From the NCBI GenBank assembly GCA_030146905.1, contig JASLAV010000432.1, forward strand, positions 1 through 11,876: 11,876 nt of DNA. The letters are read 5' to 3'. This stretch comes from Lentzea sp. GTDB taxonomy: Bacteria; Actinomycetota; Actinomycetes; Mycobacteriales; Pseudonocardiaceae. Positions 1-6,816 of the stretch are shown in pieces. The notes beneath the pieces are model-generated. The model searched no databases. It saw nothing but the letters and a program-made list of their open reading frames with translations, and had not been told where the DNA came from. The translations under genes and the position numbers were made by a program. Position 1 is the first letter of the stretch. Each line of letters begins with the position of its first letter.

Positions 1-240
1 CCAGGTGTCTACAGCCTGGTCTACGCCGGCCCGCCCACCGCATCGGACTTGGCTCTCGGCAACGAGGTCCGTGCCGCTTGGGCTCGCTTCGCGCACACCG
101 GCGCTCCGGGGTGGCCCGAGTACCGGCCCGGTGGGCAGGTGAAGATCTGGGACGGCCGCAATCCCGTTGGTCGTTATCCGGAGGAGACGTCGCGTCGCGT
201 AGCGCGTGGGGACGGCTTCGGCCCGTATGGACCGCTGTGA
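1..240 (+). CDS. Type B carboxylesterase, C-terminal end (partial)
   Basis: The reading frame is open from the first base and ends at TGA 238-240, giving about 79 residues of the C-terminus of a larger protein. The pattern of an aliphatic helix followed by W-A-R-F-A-H-T-G, then G-W-P-E-Y and later a W-D motif, is the usual tail of type B carboxylesterases (alpha/beta hydrolases), where 'W..FA.TG.P...WP.Y' closes the fold. The catalytic Ser, Glu and His would lie to the left of the window and cannot be checked. Such enzymes hydrolyse esters of small organic acids; the natural substrate is not predictable. No frameshift or stop is seen in the visible part. It is followed by a region of decayed genes rather than by a functional partner. 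Confidence 0.75.
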   Translation, partial: PGVYSLVYAGPPTASDLALGNEVRAAWARFAHTGAPGWPEYRPGGQVKIWDGRNPVGRYPEETSRRVARGDGFGPYGPL

Positions 241-299
241 GTGGTGGCGTTGGCCGCCAGTACCGCGCGCGGCGTCGACGCTGTTGGCGGTATGTGGCC

Positions 300-545
300 T
301 TTGACATGGGTCCGGCGCCGTAGCTCGTTGGCACGGATGTGCTCGAGCAGCTCGCTCACTTCTCGTGGGGTCGGCTCGTCCAGTCTGCGTCCGCCCCGGT
401 ATTCGACGATCCTGTCCCAGTAGGACTCGTAGCTTGCCTGCAGTCCCGGTGACGCCGCGGCGCGCACCGGCGGTATGAACTCGTCGAAAGTGGGCACGCT
501 CTGTTGCCGCGCGGCGGGGTTTCGAGGGGGTGCGGCACCACGGCG
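300..545 (-). pseudogene. Integrase (tyrosine recombinase) N-terminal fragment
   Basis: On the - strand, a coding-like stretch starts near a possible GTG at 497, or earlier in the same frame in an Arg/Pro-rich leader. It reads P-T-F-D-E-F-I-P-P-V, then S-Y-E-S-Y-W-D-R-I-V-E, then R-L-D-E-P-T-P-R-E-V, then E-H-I-R-A-N. This is the layout of the SAM-like core-binding domain at the N-terminus of phage-type tyrosine integrases: a 'TF.EF...V' helix, a 'Y..YW.R' helix and an 'L.E.T...I' helix. The similarity stops at about 309, and the frame runs into the antisense of the esterase and ends at TAA 174-176. The catalytic domain (R...H.R...Y) is absent. I read it as a truncated remnant of a mobile-element integrase. 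The family assignment rests on pattern recognition only. Confidence 0.55.
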
Positions 546-627
546 GACATCGACGGCACCGCCACTACCAGTACCGGGTCGCCGTCGTAGCCGTACCAGC
601 GCCGCAGTGGCGCCGGTACCAGCACCA

Positions 628-756
628 CCGTTCCAGGATCTTGTTCACGGCCTTGGCGAGGAACTTGGCCACGAAGAAGCCGATCAGCAGGATCAGCAGG
701 AATGCGACGAGCTTGGGCGGCGTTACCCTGCTGAAATCGATCCAAAACGACGCAAT
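628..756 (-). pseudogene. TM_helix (CmpX-like) membrane protein N-terminal fragment
   Basis: The - strand frame just after a TAG (757-759) encodes 43 residues. They begin I-A-S-F-W, continue P-P-K-L-V-A-F-L-L-I-L-L-I-G-F-F-V-A-K, and end with L-A-K-A-V-N-K-I-L-E-R. A short amphipathic start, one long hydrophobic helix with 'LIG..(V/I)AK' and then 'L.K.V.K.LER' is the hallmark of the TM_helix repeat in CmpX-like and MscS-related membrane proteins. After L-E-R the frame loses sense, and there is no start codon before the fragment, only the stop. It is therefore an isolated relic of about one helix of a gene that normally encodes over 200 residues. The homology call is from memory of the family pattern. 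Confidence 0.5.
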
Positions 757-764
757 CTACCTGC

Positions 765-879
765 TGCTTTCGGTGCGGTGCCGGCTCGCGACGTCGTCCG
801 CGAGCTTGAGCAGCTGGGACTGACCGCAGTGCTGTTGGGACACCACTACATCCTCGGAGTGAACTCGACGGCGGCATAA
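765..879 (+). pseudogene. Possible C-terminal fragment of an unrecognised gene
   Basis: This + strand stretch reads roughly F-G-A-V-P-A-R-D-V-V-R-E-L-E-Q-L-G-L-T-A-V-L-L-G and closes with N-S-T-A-A before TAA 877-879. Third codon positions are mostly G or C and the residue mix looks like a real protein (an amphipathic helix, then a beta strand), unlike the neighbouring frames. No start codon or upstream continuation in frame makes sense. It abuts the TM_helix relic on the opposite strand. I do not recognise the family, and chance coding potential in GC-rich DNA cannot be excluded. Confidence 0.25.
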
Positions 880-963
880 GCCCATCGGATCGCCTGATGT
901 CGCGGGCGTACCCGTGCGGCAACGTGCCACACAGGGCTCTCCGACGGAGGAAGTCACCCCGGC

Positions 964-1027
964 GTGGCCGTGAGCGGCAGGATTCCCCTCCCTGAATGCA
1001 CGCAGTGAAGGATCCACTCACGGCCAC
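964..1027. repeat. Inverted repeat, 14-bp arms (13/14 match)
   Basis: The left arm GTGGCCGTGAGCGG (964-977) is matched by the reverse complement of 1014-1027, which reads GTGGCCGTGAGTGG. The outer 11 bases are identical, and 36 bases separate the full arms. It lies in non-coding DNA between gene relics. It could fold as a long-loop hairpin and act as a bidirectional terminator, or it could be an intergenic repeat or tiny element with terminal inverted repeats. No target-site duplication is visible in the flanks. Confidence 0.5.
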
Positions 1028-1089
1028 AAGGACAACGTATCCACCGGCAGCAGTGCGTGCATGATGACCGCCCTCCAACCTGCGCAAGA

Positions 1090-1432
1090 AGAGCGAACGC
1101 GATCCGGGCAGGCGTTCAACTCGCTGCAGCGGTGAGCGATTCGCAGGACCTCGCGACCGCCGACGGCGGGCAGCTGCGGCCGCACCCGGAACCACTGCGC
1201 CTCGCCGACGTCGTCGACCAGGTCGTCGCCGCGCACAGCAGCGGGGCGGGGGCGCGGCTGACCGGTTCGGCTGAGGGTGACCCGCTGATCGTCGCCGACG
1301 CGGCGCGTCTGCGGCAGGCCCTCGGCAACCTGGTGTCGAACGCCCTGCGGCACCCCGTCCACCGGCGAGGTGACCGTGCACGCGTTCGCTGACGGCAGTG
1401 AAGCGGTGTTCACCGTTCGCATTCCTCGATGA
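1090..1432 (+). pseudogene. Sensor histidine kinase remnant, frameshifted and truncated
   Basis: The + strand frame encodes a linker with D-L-A-T-A-D-G-G and L-A-D-V-V-D-Q-V, then the N-box start of a HATPase domain, R-L-R-Q-A-L-G-N-L-V-S-N-A-L-R-H. Right after R-H the sense moves to another frame, T-G-E-V-T-V-H-A-F-A-D-G, and ends V-F-T-V-R-I-P-R with TGA 1430-1432. At the break the DNA has CACCCCG where CACACCCCG would restore the usual R-H-T-P, so a loss of two bases fits. The G1 box (DxGxG), F-box and G2 box are missing, as is the phosphorylated His region upstream. The protein cannot be a working kinase. It is probably the relic of an EnvZ/BaeS-like kinase; no response regulator lies nearby. 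Confidence 0.7.
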
Positions 1433-1473
1433 CTCGAGTCGTGACGGAACCGAACAACACTACTCACCCGGTC

Positions 1474-2760
1474 TCACCAGCTGTGGGGTTGTGCGACGTT
1501 CTCCACGTCGTCGGCGACCGCCAGCGCGAGCTCGCAGAACATCGAGTCGGCCCACGAAAACCACGGCCTCGAGAACGAAGCCGGGTCGGAGGCGTTGAAG
1601 CTCTCGTGGACGTGGCCCGTGCCCGCGTCGGTGTCCGCGATCAGCTGGAGCAACCGCCGCCGATCGGCCGGAGCACCTGTCAGACCCTCGACGGCGAGGG
1701 CGATCGGCCACACCCGTCCGGGTTTCGTGTGCGGGCTGCCGACTCCGCTCGCCACTCGACCGCGGAAGTAGTACGGGTTGGCGTCGCTCAGGACGAACGC
1801 CCTGGTCGCCTGGCACACCTCGGCGTCGACCACATCGGGCGCGAGGAGGGGCAGCGAGAGCAGTGACGGTGTGTTGGCATCGTCCATGCAAAGGACACCG
1901 CCGAGACCATCGACCTCATAGGCGTAGATGCGCGCACCGTCGTGTTCGACGATGCCGTGTGCCTCTACGCCACCGACGAGTTCACGCGAGAGCCTGCCAG
2001 CGCTGATGGCGAGTTCGGTGTCGCCGTAGACCTCGTCGGCGATCTCGGCGATCGCGAGCAACGCCTGTGCCGCGAAGAGGTTGGCCGGGATGTTGTAGCC
2101 GTGGGTGCAGGCGTCGTCCGAGGGGCGGAACCCGCTCCACGTCATGCCGGTGACGGCGACGGGTGTGCCGCGGCCGCCGCGCGCGAGGGTCTCGGTCGGG
2201 ATCGCGTCAGGCCGCTCGAAGCGGTACGGCGACTCGTCGTGGCGTTGTTCCAGGCGCAACTGCGCCACGATCGCGCGCAGGACCTGGTGCGCGCGGGTGT
2301 CGAAGACGTCGGTCGAGCCGGTTGCCCGCCACAGCGCGTGAGCGAGGGTGACGGGGTAGGCGAGGCTGTCGATCTCGTACTTCTGTTCCCAGACGTGCGG
2401 GTCGTCGCACAGGTCGCCGGGCTCGTAACGGGCGCCGGTCGGCCCGTCGTTGAACGCGTTGGCGTAGGGGTCGTGGTCGAGGCACACGAACTGCCGGCGC
2501 ACGACGGCGGTGACGAGCGAGGCCAGCTGGGGGCAGTCGGCCAGGAACCTCAGGTAAGGCGTGAGCTGGGTGGTGGAGTCGCGCAGCCACATGGCCGGGA
2601 TGTCGCCCGTGATGACGAACGCGCTGCCGTCGGTGCCCATCGTGATGGTGTCGCGGAGCGTGCGCTGCAGCGCGGCCTCGACCATGTCGCCGACCCGGTC
2701 ACCGGCTGCGGCGCGCACGCGTGCCGCCGCGGCGGCGATCGTCTCGTTCACCGTTGCCAT
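1474..2760 (-). CDS. GH125 exo-alpha-1,6-mannosidase (metal-independent)
   Basis: The 428-residue protein matches the usual GH125 (former DUF1237) length and pattern. Landmarks are T-G-D-I-P-A-M-W-L-R-D-S (51-62), D-P-Y-A-N-A-F-N (97-104), W-E-Q-K-Y-E-I-D-S (124-132), F-R-P-S-D-D (211-216), M-D-D-A-N (292-296), N-P-Y-Y-F (328-332), G-S-P-H (341-344) and D-A-G-T-G-H-V-H-E-S-F (378-388). In this inverting family the general acid is the Asp of the SDD motif and the base is the Glu of HES, here Asp215/216 and Glu386; both are present. Known members release terminal alpha-1,6-linked mannose, for example from N-glycans. No signal peptide is seen, so it should act in the cytoplasm. ATG 2758-2760 lies inside the end of the GH3 gene (13-nt overlap), so translation is probably coupled. 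It is the last gene of the operon. Confidence 0.93.
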   Translation of the reverse strand: MATVNETIAAAAARVRAAAGDRVGDMVEAALQRTLRDTITMGTDGSAFVITGDIPAMWLRDSTTQLTPYLRFLADCPQLASLVTAVVRRQFVCLDHDPYANAFNDGPTGARYEPGDLCDDPHVWEQKYEIDSLAYPVTLAHALWRATGSTDVFDTRAHQVLRAIVAQLRLEQRHDESPYRFERPDAIPTETLARGGRGTPVAVTGMTWSGFRPSDDACTHGYNIPANLFAAQALLAIAEIADEVYGDTELAISAGRLSRELVGGVEAHGIVEHDGARIYAYEVDGLGGVLCMDDANTPSLLSLPLLAPDVVDAEVCQATRAFVLSDANPYYFRGRVASGVGSPHTKPGRVWPIALAVEGLTGAPADRRRLLQLIADTDAGTGHVHESFNASDPASFSRPWFSWADSMFCELALAVADDVENVAQPHSW

Positions 2761-4997
2761 GGCGTCGTTCCGTTCTCGTCGGTGACGCGGACCCGGACGG
2801 CGTGCGCCGGTTCGTCCGTCTCGTCGGTGCTCCACATCCCGACCTCCACCGGCACCGCGATCGGCTGCCCGGTCCGCCACGAGCCGAGTTCGTCGAGACC
2901 CAGCGTGAACTCGACCGTCGTCTCGCCGGGCGCGCACCGCACGCGCCGCACAGCCAGAAGGGTCCGCCGGCGCGGTCGCACACCGAGCTCGTGGCGGCGG
3001 CCGTAGAGCGGCACGGCCACGGACCGGTGCGCACCGGTGTTGGCAATGTCCACCGCGACCAGTACCGAACCTCCGTTTTCCAGGTGTGCGGCCGAAATGC
3101 TGCAGTGCGCCTCGCGCACCCTGGTCACGACCGAAGGTGGTGCTCCGCTGCCGAAGGGCGTTCCCACGGGATGTCTGTGCTCGAGGTAACCACGCGCGGT
3201 CTCCAGACGCTCGTCGTGGGCGACCGGGAACACGCCGTCGGCGACGGGGAACGACGCGGGAAGCCGGCCCGAGGCCGTGCCGTCGAAGAGCGCGCTCACG
3301 ATGGCGGCACCACCACTCGGACCGGGGAAGGGCACGACGAGCAGCGCGTCGACGAGAGCAGTCAGTTCCGTGAGCGCTCGTGGTCGTCCGTCGATGACCA
3401 CGGCCACGACCGGCTTGCCGCTCGCTCGAGCCGTGCGCGCGAGTTCGAGCTGCGGCTCGGGCAGCGTGATCGAGGCGAGGTCGACGCCTTCGCCGTTGGT
3501 CGTGTCCGCCGCGGGTCCCTCGACCGCCCCGTTGTCGGCGAACTCGTCGCTGTAGCCGCGCCTGCTGGTACCACCGAGCACCAGCACGCAGACGTCGGCT
3601 CGGTCGGCCGCGGTCTCCACTGCCGCGAGCGTGTCCCGGCCGAGCGCGGTGCGCAGGCGGGATCCTGGCGCGTGCAGCACGCGGTCGTCGCCGAGCCGCT
3701 CCAGGAGCGCCGAGTGCACGGTCGACGCGGCGGGATCCTCGACGGGCCGGGGCGGGGTGTAGTCGCCGAGCTGAGCGGCCAGGTCGGCGGCGTTGGGGCC
3801 GACGAGCGCGATCGTGTCGTCGGTGCCGAGTGGCAGTGCACCGTGGTCGTGCAGGAGCACCACGGCCTGCCGGGCGGCCCGGTCGACGAGGGCGGCCACG
3901 TCACGAGCGGCAGGCGTGGGCTCGACCGCCTGCTCCCCCAGCAGGCCGACGCGGCGCTTGAGCGCGAGCACGCGGTCGACAGCGCGGTCCAGGTCGCCCT
4001 CCTCCACGAGACCGCGGTCCAGCGCCTGCTCGAGGTGGGCGAACGCCTCGTCCCACAGGCTGAGGTCGACACCCGCGCGCAGGGCCAGTGCCGCCGCGGC
4101 GGCCGGGTCGGGGGAACTGTCACGGAGGCGGTCGATCGCGGTGCCGTCGGCCATGACGATGCCGTTCCAGCCCCAGTCCTCGCGGAGCACGCCTGTCAGC
4201 AGAGCGTGGTTGGCGCTGCACGGGATGCCGTCGATGTCGTTGTAGGCGGCCATGAAACCGGCGACACCGGCGCGGGCCGCGGCGTGGGCGGGCCGCAGGT
4301 GGATCTCGCCCAGCTCCCCGGGGCCGATCGGGGCACCCGAGCCGTTGCGTCCGCCGATGCCGGCGCCTTGGGCCGCAAGGTGCTTGGCGACGACGGCGAC
4401 GTTCCCCGCGCCGATCGGGTCGGCGCCGATCGACCCGCCCTGCATGCCGCGCACGGTCGCGGCCACGAGCATCGCGGCGAGCGCGGGGTCTTCGCTGAAG
4501 CATTCCTCGGCACGGCCCCAGCGTGGATCGCGCAGCACGTCCAAACCGGACACGAGTGCGACGTGCACACCTCGGGCCCGTGCTTCGGCGGCGACCGCGG
4601 CCGCGAGCTCCTCGGCGAGGCCGACGTCCATGCCCGCCCCGAGCGCGAGGTTGACCGGAAGCGTTGTCGCGCCGAGCGTCTGGAGGCCGTGCGGGGCCTC
4701 CTCGACGAACAGCACGGGTACGCCGCAGCCGTTGCGCGTGACGTAGTCCTGCACGGCCGCGCAAGCTTCCGCACTACGTTCGGGCGGGATCCCGTTGTGC
4801 CAGTGGACGCCCGACCACGGGTCGGCGCGCAGGACGCCGTAGATCGCGCCGATGCCGCCGAACCGGTCGACTTCGCGCCGCAGGACGTCGGTCACGCGCG
4901 GGACACCGTCGACCCAGCGCAGTGCCTCCCAGCCTTTGAGGCGCTGGTTGACCTGACCGATCCGGCTGAGCAGGGAGAGCGAGGACGCGGAGATCAT
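2748..4997 (-). CDS. Family GH3 glycoside hydrolase (beta-glycosidase)
   Basis: 749 residues. An N-terminal TIM-barrel domain (about 1-350) starts I-G-Q-V-N-Q and carries R-D-P-R-W-G-R-A-E-E (156-165), A-K-H-L-A-A-Q-G (204-211) and V-M-A-D-G (281-285), where Asp284 sits at the nucleophile position. An alpha/beta sandwich follows (about 370-600) with N-G-E-G-V-D near 501-506, the usual acid/base area. A fibronectin III-like C-terminal domain (about 630-740) has V-A-V-D-I-A-N-T-G. There is no KHFPGHGD motif, so it is not a NagZ-type glucosaminidase. No signal peptide is seen. The start ATG 4995-4997 overlaps the permease stop as ATGA and has only an AAAGG abutting it, so coupled translation is likely. 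The linkage cut is unknown; beta-glucosidase, beta-xylosidase or beta-mannosidase are all possible. Operon context points to a mannose-containing substrate. Confidence 0.92.
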   Translation of the reverse strand: MISASSLSLLSRIGQVNQRLKGWEALRWVDGVPRVTDVLRREVDRFGGIGAIYGVLRADPWSGVHWHNGIPPERSAEACAAVQDYVTRNGCGVPVLFVEEAPHGLQTLGATTLPVNLALGAGMDVGLAEELAAAVAAEARARGVHVALVSGLDVLRDPRWGRAEECFSEDPALAAMLVAATVRGMQGGSIGADPIGAGNVAVVAKHLAAQGAGIGGRNGSGAPIGPGELGEIHLRPAHAAARAGVAGFMAAYNDIDGIPCSANHALLTGVLREDWGWNGIVMADGTAIDRLRDSSPDPAAAAALALRAGVDLSLWDEAFAHLEQALDRGLVEEGDLDRAVDRVLALKRRVGLLGEQAVEPTPAARDVAALVDRAARQAVVLLHDHGALPLGTDDTIALVGPNAADLAAQLGDYTPPRPVEDPAASTVHSALLERLGDDRVLHAPGSRLRTALGRDTLAAVETAADRADVCVLVLGGTSRRGYSDEFADNGAVEGPAADTTNGEGVDLASITLPEPQLELARTARASGKPVVAVVIDGRPRALTELTALVDALLVVPFPGPSGGAAIVSALFDGTASGRLPASFPVADGVFPVAHDERLETARGYLEHRHPVGTPFGSGAPPSVVTRVREAHCSISAAHLENGGSVLVAVDIANTGAHRSVAVPLYGRRHELGVRPRRRTLLAVRRVRCAPGETTVEFTLGLDELGSWRTGQPIAVPVEVGMWSTDETDEPAHAVRVRVTDENGTTPWQR

Positions 4998-5845
4998 CCT
5001 TTGACAGCCCCGGAGACCAGCGCGCGCTGCATCTGCCGTTGCAGCACCGTGTAGACGAGGTACACCGGCAGCAGGGTGAACAACGTGCCCGCCATCAGGA
5101 CGCCGTAGTCGGTGCCCGCGTCGACCTTGAGGGTCGGCAGGGCGACCTGGATCGTGCGCTGGGCGGTGTCGGGCCCGGTGAGGATGAGCGGGTACAGGTA
5201 GGCGTTCCAGAACGACAGGAAGTTCAGCAGCAGCACGGTCGCGATGCCGGGCACGCAGATCGGCAGGTAGACCTGCCGCAGCACCTGCAGGGTCGACGCG
5301 CCGTCCATCGAGGCCGCTTCCTCCAGCTCGCGCGGGATCGTGCGCATGAACGACGTGAGGATCACGATCGACAGCGGCAGCGCGGTGGCCGGCAGCAGCA
5401 AGACGATGAACGTGCGGCTGTGGAAGAGACCCAGTGCTGCCGCGAGCAGGAAGGTCGGGAACAGCGCGGCGAACGACGGGATGAGGAAGCCGAGGGCGAA
5501 GGCGTTCTCGACGATCTTGCCGAGCCGGCCGGTCGAGCGGGCGAGCGCGAACGAGGCGGGCAGGGCGAGCAGCAGGGTCAGCACGAGCGCGCCGACGGTC
5601 GTCAGCGCCGAGTTCGCGACCGCGAGGACGAGGTCGGCCTGCCCGAGCGCGGTGGCGAAGTTGCCGAAGTCCCACGTGCCCGGCAACGCCAGCGGCGAGG
5701 AGAAGATCTCGTCGTTCGACTTGAACGACGAGACGATGAAGTAGTAGAAGGGCACGACCAGCAGGGCGGCGTAGACCCACGCGAGCGTGCCGCTGGTGAT
5801 CGAGCCGACGCGGTCGCGCAGCGGGCGGAGGGCGGTCCTGGCCAT
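4994..5845 (-). CDS. ABC sugar transporter permease, MalG type
   Basis: 283 residues with about six hydrophobic segments, starting with A-W-V-Y-A-A-L-L-V-V-P-F-Y-Y-F (22-36). The cytoplasmic EAA loop reads L-E-E-A-A-S-M-D-G-A (174-183) and closes with V-Y-L-P-I (192-196), the contact site for the ATPase. This is the second, MalG-like, inner-membrane subunit of a CUT1 oligosaccharide importer. ATG 5843-5845 has AAGGAG at 5852-5857 with a 6-nt spacer, a good ribosome site. It lies 22 nt after the MalF-type gene, and its stop overlaps the GH3 start by 4 nt. No ATPase gene is in the operon, as in actinomycete systems that share an MsiK-type ATPase. Confidence 0.95.
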   Translation of the reverse strand: MARTALRPLRDRVGSITSGTLAWVYAALLVVPFYYFIVSSFKSNDEIFSSPLALPGTWDFGNFATALGQADLVLAVANSALTTVGALVLTLLLALPASFALARSTGRLGKIVENAFALGFLIPSFAALFPTFLLAAALGLFHSRTFIVLLLPATALPLSIVILTSFMRTIPRELEEAASMDGASTLQVLRQVYLPICVPGIATVLLLNFLSFWNAYLYPLILTGPDTAQRTIQVALPTLKVDAGTDYGVLMAGTLFTLLPVYLVYTVLQRQMQRALVSGAVKG

Positions 5846-5867
5846 CGTGGACTCCTTGGGGTTCAGG

Positions 5868-6803
5868 TCAGTGGGTCGCGCGGAGCACGCGTCGGATCGC
5901 GCCCATGCCCACCAGGCCGAGCACGAAGAGGACGAGGCCGACGGCCTGGCTGTAGCCGAGGTCGGTCTCGACGAAGGCCTTGCGGTACACGAGGTAGGAC
6001 AGCGTCGTCGTCGACGTGCCGGGACCGCCCTGGGTCAGCAGCAGCACGGTCTGGGCCGAGTTGAACAGCATCGACAGGAACTGCAGCATCGCCACGACAC
6101 CGATGAAGTCGCGGGCGATCGGCCAGTACATGCGCCAGGCGATCCGCCAGTCCCCCGCGCCGTCCATGCGCGCGGCCTGCACGATCTCGGAGTCGACGCC
6201 GTCGAGCCGCGAGGCGATGAGCACCGCCGAGTAGCCGATCCCGCTCCAGAGCTCGACGGCGACGATCGCGCCGAGCGCGGTCGTGGGGTCGGCGAGCCAG
6301 GCGGTGCCGTCGAAGCCGAGCGGGCGCAGCACCCCGTTGAGGAGGCCGTCGGGGTTGAGCATCGCGTAGAAGACCATCGCGGTCGCCGGTGCGGAGATGA
6401 GCGCGGGGATGAACAGCAGGTAGCGCAACACCTTGTGGCCGCGCGGTTTCTGCACGACGTAGAACGCGAGCAGGAACGCGAGCACCATCATGACCGGGAG
6501 GCCGGCGACGATCTGGAGCGCCGAGTTCCCGGCGGCGGTCCAGAAGTTCTCGTCGGCGAACACGCGGCGGAAGTTGTCGAGGCCCGCGAACCCCGGCTCG
6601 ACGAGCATGCCCGGCCAGGACAGGAAGCCGATGACGATCATCGCCACGACCGGGCCGATCATGAACACCGCGTACCAGATCAGCGCGGGCAGTGCGAGTC
6701 CGGGAAAGCGTTCCCGCATCGACGGGGACGAGGCGCGGCCGGGTGGCGTGGCGGGTTCGGGGGTCGTCGTGGCGCCGACGGCCACTTCGGTCAGTGCGGT
6801 CAA
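5868..6803 (-). CDS. ABC sugar transporter permease, MalF type
   Basis: 311 residues. A polar Thr/Pro-rich cytoplasmic N-terminus (1-33) precedes six predicted membrane segments, the first around 35-62. The EAA loop is V-Q-A-A-R-M-D-G-A-G (208-217) with Y-W-P-I (226-229), and the MalF-like L-T-Q-G-G-P-G (256-262) follows. It pairs with the MalG-type protein to form the CUT1 membrane channel. I take the start as TTG 6801-6803 because AAGGA lies 6 nt upstream (6810-6814), next to the stop of the binding-protein gene (13-nt gap). An in-frame GTG a few codons later is an alternative without such a site. Confidence 0.93.
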   Translation of the reverse strand: MTALTEVAVGATTTPEPATPPGRASSPSMRERFPGLALPALIWYAVFMIGPVVAMIVIGFLSWPGMLVEPGFAGLDNFRRVFADENFWTAAGNSALQIVAGLPVMMVLAFLLAFYVVQKPRGHKVLRYLLFIPALISAPATAMVFYAMLNPDGLLNGVLRPLGFDGTAWLADPTTALGAIVAVELWSGIGYSAVLIASRLDGVDSEIVQAARMDGAGDWRIAWRMYWPIARDFIGVVAMLQFLSMLFNSAQTVLLLTQGGPGTSTTTLSYLVYRKAFVETDLGYSQAVGLVLFVLGLVGMGAIRRVLRATH

Positions 6804-6816
6804 GGTGGGTCCTTCC

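Noticed and set aside
255..296. Possible hairpin terminator after the esterase (CCGCCA with TGGCGG)
   Set aside because: Only 6 bp of stem with a loop of about 25 nt; too weak to annotate.
356..1381. 341-residue - strand open frame across the decayed region
   Set aside because: Arg/Pro/Ala-rich with no domain pattern, and it crosses relics of several genes on both strands in other frames.
1431..1440. GACTCGAGTC palindrome after the kinase relic
   Set aside because: A 10-bp palindrome with no loop; expected by chance in a window of this size and no context supports a role.
2748..4997. GH3 as a NagZ-type beta-N-acetylglucosaminidase
   Set aside because: The KHFPGHGD motif with its catalytic His-Asp is absent, and the protein has the longer multi-domain layout of the glucosidase branch.
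2721..5054. 777-residue + strand open frame opposite GH3 and GH125
   Set aside because: Arg/Gly/Val/Asp-rich composition with no family pattern; it is the antisense of two well-supported genes and is open only because of high GC.
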